This document shows, piece after piece, positions 1 to 5,966 of a stretch of DNA of 11,178 bases (position 1 is the first letter of the stretch; every line of letters starts with the position of its first letter). Source of the DNA: Chloroflexota bacterium (GTDB taxonomy: Bacteria; Chloroflexota; Ktedonobacteria; Ktedonobacterales; Ktedonobacteraceae); assembly GCA_005879655.1 (NCBI GenBank), contig VBJK01000145.1, positions 1-11,178 of the forward strand, read 5' to 3'. The position numbers and the translations under genes were made by a program. Under the pieces are notes generated by a model. That model did no database searches. It saw nothing but the letters and a program-made list of their open reading frames with translations, and was not told the DNA's origin.

Positions 1-72
1 GGCTTTGCGCGCGCTCGTGCTGGTGCCAAAACTGTAGGCAGTGCAGGAGCGTCAACACCAGAAACGACATAG
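1..72 (+). CDS. Possible C-terminal tail of an upstream gene (partial)
   Basis: Frame 1 is open from the left edge and ends at a TAG at 70-72, giving about 23 residues rich in Ala, Gly, Arg and Thr, with no recognisable motif. The other two forward frames also close soon (stops at 35-37 and around 75-77), so the case for this frame is only that it stays open and fits a same-strand gene just upstream of the next start at 126. It may equally be non-coding. Function cannot be stated. Confidence 0.25.
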   Translation, partial: GFARARAGAKTVGSAGASTPETT

Positions 73-125
73 ACTAGCTCATAGCAACATCTCATTACAT
101 AGACGACACGAGGACGTGTATTATT

Positions 126-548
126 ATGCACATACGACCATTTTTCTGGTTCTTGCTCGCTTTCACCTGTGTAAGCGTGCTAGTCTTCGCAGCTGTAGCC
201 AGACCACATGTCTCCGCGCTCTTAAATGTGCATATTAATCAAGAAGATCTGCTTGCAACGCGTATGACTTCCTTCGATCTGCACATCAGCGATGCACAAG
301 GATTGCCTATAGAAGAGGCAGAAGTATTGCCCAGTGCTCATATGACGAATATGGACATGCATACCCCTGTTAGTACCGTCACAAAGTTGGGCAATGGTCG
401 ATATAATGTACAACTGTGGCTCAATATGGCGGGTCCGTGGGCAATCACTATCCGGGCAAATGCAGATGGCTTTACTTCACTGCAACGAACGTTCTATGTG
501 CAGGTAGCCCCTCTCTTTGTTATCATACGTTGGGTAGTCGCTCATTGA
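126..548 (+). CDS. YtkA/FixH-like membrane-anchored small protein
   Basis: A 140-residue protein. Residues about 5-24 form one hydrophobic N-terminal segment, either a membrane anchor or an uncleaved signal. The rest is a compact beta-rich domain facing outward. The layout resembles the YtkA-like/FixH family: an N-terminal strand ending in 'DAQGLPIEEAEV', a Met/His patch (H72, M73, M76, M78, H79), a 'GNGRYNVQLWLNMAGPW' segment (90-105) and a final strand. In this family the Met/His patch is often discussed as a soft-metal (copper) site; binding here is inference. The ATG at 126 has AGGA at 111-114 upstream, a rather long spacing. The last 13 residues are hydrophobic and end abruptly, which is slightly odd. 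The sensor kinase starts 74 bp downstream, suggesting an operon and a role in envelope sensing or metal handling. Family assignment is moderately sure, function is not. Confidence 0.75.
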   Translation: MHIRPFFWFLLAFTCVSVLVFAAVARPHVSALLNVHINQEDLLATRMTSFDLHISDAQGLPIEEAEVLPSAHMTNMDMHTPVSTVTKLGNGRYNVQLWLNMAGPWAITIRANADGFTSLQRTFYVQVAPLFVIIRWVVAH

Positions 549-622
549 CATAGTGTCCTAGAATTAAAGAGAGGCAGTAATAGGATAAGCATTAAGCGGG
601 ATAGAAAGGGAAGCTCTTTATC

Positions 623-1696
623 GTGAGAAAAATCCCTGCCTTATGGACTGCACTACTCCAACGCTGGCAGCTCTCGCTTTTTGAAAAGGTCATAGTGGTC
701 AATAGCGTAATGCTGTTGGGGGAGGCCATAGCTGGTCTCTGGATAACCAGTCACAATCTAGAAACTCACCATTATCTGATTGATACGAGCTTCATTGTCA
801 TCGCCGCATTACTTACGCTCTCCATAAATATCTTTTTATTACGCATGAGCTTTCGTCCTCTTTTCGGCTTACTTGCTACTATTCGCGCCATCAGCACTGG
901 TCAGACCAATGCGCGCGCTCATGTGAGTGCGCAAGATGCAGAGATTAGAGAGTTAGCGCTGGCTTTCAACGGCATGCTAGATCGTTTGGAGATGGCGAGA
1001 CGCGAACAAACCATGTTGATCCTACAAGCCCAGGAGGACGAAAGACGACGGATTGCACTTGAGTTGCACGATGAAACCGGGCAAAATCTCACTGCATTGC
1101 TGATTCACACAGAGATATTGCATCAGAGCCTACAAGCTCTGCCAATGAGCGCTATAGATGAGCAAACAAAGGCACGGCTAGAGCTGGGATTTCAGCAACT
1201 AAGCCAACTGACGCAAGAAACATTAGAGCAGCTTCGTATCCTCGCCCAACAATTGCGTCCCAGTGTGCTCGACGATCTAGGACTACTTGCAGCTTTCCGC
1301 TGGCTGGTCGAAGATAGTCAACAACGGTTGTACCTGAACGTCGATCTGCTAATAGAGGATCTGGCCTCTGCTATGACCCATCCATTGCCAATGGCCTACG
1401 AGACGGCCCTCTTCCGTATCGCCCAGGAGAGCCTCACCAACATTGCACGTCACGCACGTGCGCAAAAAGCTACCATTGCACTTACCTTAGATCAGCAATA
1501 TATCTCCCTGACCATTCAGGATGACGGCTGTGGCTATGATCCCAAGCAACGCCATACCGGATCGGGTATTGTTGGTATGCGCGAACGTGCTACTCTCTTG
1601 AAAGGAACCCTGTCCATCCAATCACACCCCGGCAAAGGAACGACCGTACAAGTAATGTTGCCATACCAGATATGCACATCAATGAATAAAGAGTAG
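623..1696 (+). CDS. NarL-family sensor histidine kinase (HAMP, HisKA_3, HATPase)
   Basis: A membrane sensor kinase of 357 residues that should autophosphorylate on His and pass phosphate to the regulator encoded 30 bp downstream. Two membrane helices (about 23-42 and 52-73) are separated by a loop of only about nine residues (T42 to Y51) containing H44, H49 and H50. A HAMP-like linker follows (about 75-125). The HisKA_3 dimerisation segment has the phosphoacceptor motif ERRRIALELHDETGQ with H149. The family signature LRPSVLDDLGLLAAF lies at 211-225. The ATPase domain shows the N-box ESLTNIARHA (N273), G1 DDGCGYD (300-306) and G2 GSGIVGMRER (313-322). The start is GTG at 623, supported by an AAAGGGA site at 605-611. 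With almost no external domain, the signal is probably sensed in or near the membrane or brought by a partner such as the YtkA-like protein. Family is certain; the signal is unknown. Confidence 0.95.
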   Translation: MRKIPALWTALLQRWQLSLFEKVIVVNSVMLLGEAIAGLWITSHNLETHHYLIDTSFIVIAALLTLSINIFLLRMSFRPLFGLLATIRAISTGQTNARAHVSAQDAEIRELALAFNGMLDRLEMARREQTMLILQAQEDERRRIALELHDETGQNLTALLIHTEILHQSLQALPMSAIDEQTKARLELGFQQLSQLTQETLEQLRILAQQLRPSVLDDLGLLAAFRWLVEDSQQRLYLNVDLLIEDLASAMTHPLPMAYETALFRIAQESLTNIARHARAQKATIALTLDQQYISLTIQDDGCGYDPKQRHTGSGIVGMRERATLLKGTLSIQSHPGKGTTVQVMLPYQICTSMNKE

Positions 1697-1726
1697 ATAA
1701 GAGCATCTCTTAGGGAGGTAGTTGCT

Positions 1727-2440
1727 ATGTCAACGGAGTCCAGCCATCCTACGACCATTCGTGTCTTGCTCGCCGACGATCACGATATTTTACGCCAGGG
1801 ACTAAAGCTGTTACTCGCAACGCAGGAGGATATAAACGTTGTTGGCGAAGCTCGTAACGGCAGGGATGCAATAGCACAGGCTAAGGAGCTGAAGCCGCAT
1901 ATCGTAGTCATGGATATTAGTATGGCAGGAATGGACGGGTTGACAGCCTGTCAGCAGATACGCCAGCAATTACCCGAAACCCAGGTATTGATCTTGACCA
2001 TGCACGAAAGCGAGGAATATTTCTTGCAATCGCTGCGCATGGGTGCAGCAGGATATCTGGTCAAGAAAGTCGCCCCCGCTGATCTCTGTACAGCTGTGCG
2101 TACCATTGCGCAAGGTGGGGCATTTCTCTATCCAGGTTTAGCTAAAGCCCTCATCCGTGCGTATGTGGCCCCAGCGAGCGCGACACGCGACAAAGCCACC
2201 GGCAGTTCAGCTGCATCACCGCTCACTCATGCCCTCGCTAACTTGACAGCGCGTGAACTGGAAGTGCTAAAACTAGTGGCTAATGGCCATACAAACCAGG
2301 AGATCGCGGATCGACTCATCATTAGTATTAAAACAGTACAAGCGCATCGTGCAAATATGATGGAGAAACTTGGTTTGCAGGATATTACGCAAGTGGTACG
2401 TTTCGCTATTTATCATGGCCTCATTCCGACAGAGTTTTAG
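1727..2440 (+). CDS. NarL/LuxR-type response regulator
   Basis: A cytoplasmic transcription factor of 237 residues and the cognate partner of the upstream kinase. The receiver domain (about 11-130) has the acidic pair D17/D18, the phosphoacceptor D63 in VVMDISMAGMDG, the switch residue T91 in LILTMH and the conserved Lys in GYLVKK (113/114). A Ser/Ala-rich linker (about 147-168) is somewhat long for the family. The C-terminal LuxR/GerE helix-turn-helix (about 172-232) reads LTARELEVLKLVANGHTNQEIA, followed by SIKTVQAHRANMMEKL. The ATG at 1727 has a good GGGAGG at 1713-1718, eight bases upstream. Phosphorylation should promote dimer binding to DNA. Targets are not evident, although the operon's own promoter and the YtkA-like gene are natural candidates. 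No terminator-like hairpin was seen after the stop. Confidence 0.96.
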   Translation: MSTESSHPTTIRVLLADDHDILRQGLKLLLATQEDINVVGEARNGRDAIAQAKELKPHIVVMDISMAGMDGLTACQQIRQQLPETQVLILTMHESEEYFLQSLRMGAAGYLVKKVAPADLCTAVRTIAQGGAFLYPGLAKALIRAYVAPASATRDKATGSSAASPLTHALANLTARELEVLKLVANGHTNQEIADRLIISIKTVQAHRANMMEKLGLQDITQVVRFAIYHGLIPTEF

Positions 2441-2513
2441 CAGCAATCTTCTTCTACAAATAAAAAATTTCAGTGTTGGAATAAGATAAGCACAAAAGAT
2501 ATGTAACAGACTA

Positions 2514-2543
2514 TTGCTTCTCAGGGGCAAGCTATGCTATTAT
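2514..2543 (+). promoter_or_regulatory. Putative sigma-70-type promoter for the GTPase gene
   Basis: TTGCTT at 2514-2519 and TATTAT at 2538-2543 are separated by 18 bp, about 46 bp before the GTPase ATG. The ribosome site GGGGGAAA (2571-2578) lies between. The 148-bp gap after the response regulator also supports a separate transcription unit. This is a prediction from consensus likeness only. Confidence 0.45.
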
Positions 2544-2588
2544 CGACCTGTTCACTGCAAAAATGTCTAAGGGGGAAACATCGATCGT

Positions 2589-5390
2589 ATGCAATTTATT
2601 CGACAAAGACAGCAAGTAACCACCTGCCCACAGTGTGATAATACTGTACGTATTGACGCAGAAGTTTGTGATATCTGCGGAAAACGCCTCAAGTCAGGTA
2701 ACACAAAGTCTCAGCCAATCATAACTCCTGCGTCTCTACCGCCTCAACCGGTTCAACCGCCGCCCGCACTGCCTCAACCCGCCAACCAGGTAGAGGAAGA
2801 GGAGGAAGAGTACGAGTTTGAAGAGGATGACGAGGAGGAAGACTTTGAGGATGATGAGGAAGAGCAGTTAAACAGCGTACAGTACAGTCCTACACCACAG
2901 GTTATCCCATCTGCTCCCGGCGAGATTCTCAACCATTTGCGACAGTTACAAGAACAATCGCCACAGATGGAACGCTACTTCCCGGCGGATCTGCCAGATA
3001 AGGCCCAGAAGCTGGCTGCTTGGCGCAAACAACTGCAACGCGCTTATGCTTGCGCCGAACTCTTTGAGCGACCACAACTCCAGCAGGTTGAAACGCAGCA
3101 GATTCTCAAATTGCGCTATCACTTGGCAGAAGCAGCACGTGCTCTCGACTTCACGCGCGAATACAGCGTGAAGATTGTTGGCCATGCTGGCGCGGGAAAA
3201 AGTACGCTGTTAGCTGCATTGATCGGTCGAGATATTTTTCCTCGACTAGCTGGGGGAGCAGTGACAGGCGTGCGCACACGTATCCGTCTCTGTAGTGAGC
3301 AAGAAGCGGAAGAGATGCGTGTTCATTTCTTGACGCGCGAGAAGTTTGACGAAACTATACGCCAGACACAACAAGGGATTCAGAATGCTACAAATGTACG
3401 GCAGCGAGAAGCACTAAGCGCAGAACTTACGATCTTGCTGAAGGCCAGTGAAGTATTCGCAGAGCAGTATTTAAAGAGTGAGCCACATATTGAAGTAGTC
3501 CCACGCGAACGCTGGCAAGAGGAGAGTAGTCGTTATATAGAAGAACCAGCACGCGACAGTGAGGAGCCACGTCTGATCCGACTCATCGATTATGTTGAAT
3601 ATGTAGTCCAGACGAATCCTCATACGATTCTCCCGCCGGGAAGCACATTAGTTGATCTACCGGGTGGCTCTGCTGGTCAGTTGCGCCACGATATGATCCT
3701 GCGGGCGGAATTGAACGAAGTCGATGCAGTGATCCTGGTGATTGGCAATAATCGGTTTGGTGACGATGATCGGACACAACGCATTTTTGATCTGGTCGGG
3801 CGCAAGGTAGTGCAGGGTCGTGATCCTGAGATTGCGGCTCGTATGGTCTTTCTGGTCGTCACGCACTGGGATGAGATCAACTCCGCTGCGAGTCTTGAGA
3901 AGGCGCTGGGGAGTCTGCGCCCGCTGCTGCGTGAATTGCCTTCTAACTATAGTACGAACCATCATCATGGCCCCCGCCACGACTACTTTTTTTATCCTAT
4001 ACGCGGCCTCGATGCATTACTGGCAACGCTGGGTGTAGAGCGGCAGAAGCTCGATCTTGAACGTACTCAGGAAGGTCGAGACTATGCCGGACGCGTGCTC
4101 AGTGTTTATCCAGAATTGCTACAGATCGATTCCACGCTACCAGCCACGGCGAATGCACAGGAGTTCCAGAAGGTGACTGCCAAGCAGCACGAGGCAATGC
4201 TACGCTATAGCGGATTGCCTGAATTTTGTCATGACTTGCAGGCATTTCTGACTAGTAATCGTTACGATGTGCAACTGCGCCAAGCAGAGACGCAACTTGC
4301 TATTGCGCTACAACACCTGGAAGATCTCTGTTGGGAGTATCTCAACACGCAGGGTGTTCATGGCCGTGATCTGCAAGAGTTGCAGCAAGAAATGCAGTTT
4401 CGTAAGCAGAATCGTGGCACAGCACGTTTCGAGCAGCTTTATAAGCGTACCAGCGAGATGCATAGCGCCTGGGCAGAGGCATTAGCCCAATTTGATAATG
4501 CGATCGGTGCAGAAAATAACCTCTTCCATCGTGCGTTAGAGACGGCTCATGATCGCGCTTTACGCCGCATCAAGCTGCATATCATGCAAGGGCACTTTGA
4601 CCACTACATCAAGGTGAGTAGTCGCACGCAAGGTGATTCGCCCGCCATGGAGATTGGCAATCGTTGGGTGGATATTGATGGATGGGGCTTGATCAGGGAG
4701 CTACGCTGTAAGTTTAGCGCAGCACTGGAACGCGAACTCAATGAGCCTGCACGCACACTGGCCGAAGCCTTCTTGATTCCCATCTCGCACAAGGAAGAGA
4801 TCGACGGCACACTCGACATCAATCGTATTGCCCTGGGTGAGTTTGGGGGCGAACTCGATGAAATTCAGAAAGCGTATAACAAGCTGAAGCGTAGCATTCG
4901 CGAGAAGTCCCGTGATGTCTGTCTTTATGTTAGCACGGGTGAATTGCTCAATGAAGAGAAATACGCGCCGACAAAGGATGCACCAGCCGTCAGTGCGCTT
5001 TACCGGCTTGCCGCGACTTCTAGCAAGCCTGAAGATATTCTGCAACAGGCGCGCCAGTTAATGGGGCCAATTCTCGATGTGATCTGTGGCAATCTGGCTG
5101 AGAGTACGGAGCGACGTATTGCTCATCTCTTCCGCTACGAGTTGGATAAGTTGGAGGCGCGGCAAGTCTACGATAGCGACCGCCTGGATACGTTACCAAC
5201 CAATGTGCCGGGGGCTTTTGCTGATCTGATTAACCGCTTGTACAGCTTGTTGACTGAGCGCGTGCTTACGTCGGATACGCTACGTCAGCAACTTGATTTG
5301 TTGCAAGCTCAGCGCGAGGCGAGTGTTGATCGTTGGATTGAGTTGTTGCGCGATACGGAGCTGTTGCGGACGGCGCATCGGCAGGGTTGA
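2589..5390 (+). CDS. Zinc-ribbon dynamin-like GTPase, large
   Basis: A 933-residue protein. Residues 13-30 are a zinc ribbon of CxxC-x10-CxxC type (C13, C16, C27, C30). A Pro/Gln-rich stretch (42-67) and a strongly acidic run (69-92, nearly all Glu/Asp) follow, probably disordered. The GTPase domain shows G1 GHAGAGKST (198-206, K204), a likely G2 Thr at AVTGVRT (T226), G3 DLPGG (356-360), G4-like THWD (425-428) and a G5-like 'YPIRGLD' (469-475). The spacing of these motifs, with a charged helical insert between G2 and G3, resembles dynamin-family GTPases. Residues about 520-933 are mostly helical and charged, fitting a stalk/GED-like region. No membrane helix or obvious hydrophobic paddle was seen, and NHHHGPRH (457-464) is a local His cluster. 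GTP hydrolysis and assembly are family knowledge; cargo and role are unknown. No partner dynamin gene lies beside it. Confidence 0.88.
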   Translation: MQFIRQRQQVTTCPQCDNTVRIDAEVCDICGKRLKSGNTKSQPIITPASLPPQPVQPPPALPQPANQVEEEEEEYEFEEDDEEEDFEDDEEEQLNSVQYSPTPQVIPSAPGEILNHLRQLQEQSPQMERYFPADLPDKAQKLAAWRKQLQRAYACAELFERPQLQQVETQQILKLRYHLAEAARALDFTREYSVKIVGHAGAGKSTLLAALIGRDIFPRLAGGAVTGVRTRIRLCSEQEAEEMRVHFLTREKFDETIRQTQQGIQNATNVRQREALSAELTILLKASEVFAEQYLKSEPHIEVVPRERWQEESSRYIEEPARDSEEPRLIRLIDYVEYVVQTNPHTILPPGSTLVDLPGGSAGQLRHDMILRAELNEVDAVILVIGNNRFGDDDRTQRIFDLVGRKVVQGRDPEIAARMVFLVVTHWDEINSAASLEKALGSLRPLLRELPSNYSTNHHHGPRHDYFFYPIRGLDALLATLGVERQKLDLERTQEGRDYAGRVLSVYPELLQIDSTLPATANAQEFQKVTAKQHEAMLRYSGLPEFCHDLQAFLTSNRYDVQLRQAETQLAIALQHLEDLCWEYLNTQGVHGRDLQELQQEMQFRKQNRGTARFEQLYKRTSEMHSAWAEALAQFDNAIGAENNLFHRALETAHDRALRRIKLHIMQGHFDHYIKVSSRTQGDSPAMEIGNRWVDIDGWGLIRELRCKFSAALERELNEPARTLAEAFLIPISHKEEIDGTLDINRIALGEFGGELDEIQKAYNKLKRSIREKSRDVCLYVSTGELLNEEKYAPTKDAPAVSALYRLAATSSKPEDILQQARQLMGPILDVICGNLAESTERRIAHLFRYELDKLEARQVYDSDRLDTLPTNVPGAFADLINRLYSLLTERVLTSDTLRQQLDLLQAQREASVDRWIELLRDTELLRTAHRQG

Positions 5391-5408
5391 GCATTATTCA
5401 TATCGTTT

Positions 5409-5445
5409 TCTGCTGGCGGAGGGAATGCGTCCTCTGCCTAGCAGA
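5409..5445 (+). terminator. Strong hairpin just after the GTPase stop
   Basis: The arms TCTGCT-GGCGGAGG (5409-5422) and CCTCTGCC-T-AGCAGA (5431-5445) pair with one bulged T and one G-U around an 8-base loop. The hairpin begins 18 bases after the stop codon. No clear T-run follows, so it may be a weak or factor-assisted terminator, or a 3'-end stabiliser. Confidence 0.5.
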
Positions 5446-5489
5446 CCGTTAATAGCCTAGCAAAAGGACAAGCTCCAAAAACAACAATA

Positions 5490-5516
5490 AAGGAGAGCCG
5501 ATCACCAGCTCTCCTT
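5490..5516. terminator. Second inverted repeat, possible terminator readable on either strand
   Basis: A perfect 9-bp stem, AAGGAGAGC (5490-5498) with GCTCTCCTT (5508-5516), around a 9-base loop. On the + strand the stem is followed by only a poor T-run. On the - strand it is followed by a T-rich tract (complement of about 5475-5489), the better terminator geometry, although no - strand gene ends here. Confidence 0.45.
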
Positions 5517-5714
5517 GTATTGCCCCCAGAAAAACAGGAACCCATATGCTAAGCCAGCAGGCACCTCCCCCAAGATACCTCTAGTAGCACATACCGCTCC
5601 CTAGGAACGTAGTAAAGGATCTCCTATTTTGTGTCCTTGCTCCTGCTTTACCCAAGTTGTATAGCCAGAACACGCACAGGGCTGCAACTCTGTCCACAGG
5701 CGTCAACTCCTGAG

Positions 5715-5729
5715 AAGTTCTCAGAACTT
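5715..5729. promoter_or_regulatory. Perfect 15-bp palindrome, candidate operator
   Basis: AAGTTCT-C-AGAACTT is a perfect 7+1+7 inverted repeat whose right end overlaps the putative -35 box TTAACT at 5728-5733. Its size, symmetry and placement fit a dimeric repressor site. The binding protein is unknown. Confidence 0.4.
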
Positions 5730-5756
5730 AACTTGCAAGACTCACATACATATAAT
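5728..5756 (+). promoter_or_regulatory. Putative upstream promoter (P1) of the helicase
   Basis: A consensus -10 TATAAT (5751-5756) lies 17 bp after TTAACT (5728-5733). A transcript from here would start near 5763 and carry a leader of about 200 bases to the helicase ATG. Consensus likeness only. Confidence 0.4.
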
Positions 5757-5874
5757 ACCCTCTACAGAGTAACACATGGTTGACAAGATGTTGTGATTCG
5801 ATTGAGATTTATCTGAATGCGGCGTTGCGGGTTGAGAAAACTACATCCACTCTCCCCCAAATGAGTCCAGAAAG

Positions 5875-5904
5875 TTGTCAACGTTATAGTGGCCATGCTA
5901 TAGT
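5875..5904 (+). promoter_or_regulatory. Putative proximal promoter (P2) of the helicase
   Basis: TTGTCA (5875-5880) and TATAGT (5899-5904) are spaced by 18 bp, placing a start near 5911 and a leader of about 55 bases before the ATG at 5967. A second TATAGT lies at 5885-5890. If P2 is used, the TTG at 5907 lies at or before the transcript start, which favours the ATG at 5967 as the real start. Confidence 0.45.
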
Positions 5905-5966
5905 AGTTGCCGTGGTTAAAACGCAATTTCGAGACGAGAAAATATAGGAAGAAGAGAATAGATAGC

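Larger units (their letters stand above)
5391..5966. other. Long non-coding region between GTPase and helicase
   Basis: This 576-bp gap has no credible ORF. It holds the two hairpins near the GTPase end, then about 200 bp (5517-5714) in which I see no gene or conserved RNA motif. After that come a 15-bp palindrome, two promoter-like sequences and the helicase ribosome site. An 8-bp long-range inverted repeat, GTTGACAA (5779-5786) and TTGTCAAC (5875-5882), also lies here, its right arm overlapping the second promoter's -35 element. A small RNA starting near 5763 is possible but unsupported. Confidence 0.6.

Noticed and set aside
2790..2870. Purine-rich tract (GAG/GAA/GAT runs) that might form a triplex or be a repeat
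   Set aside because: It is in frame and encodes the acidic linker of the GTPase; codons vary, as expected for selection on the protein.
3583..3980. Overlapping - strand ORFs inside the GTPase gene
   Set aside because: They are shadows of the well-supported + strand frame carrying the G3 and G4 motifs.
5715..5729. Palindrome as a LexA (SOS) box
   Set aside because: The half-site order GTTC-n3-GAAC differs from the GAAC-n4-GTTC Gram-positive box and from other LexA sites I know, so the assignment is not supportable.
5907..5966. N-terminal extension of the helicase from a TTG start
   Set aside because: The extra 20 residues are basic and unlike the family. The TTG lacks a ribosome site and falls at the predicted transcript start, whereas the ATG at 5967 has GGAAGAAGAG upstream.
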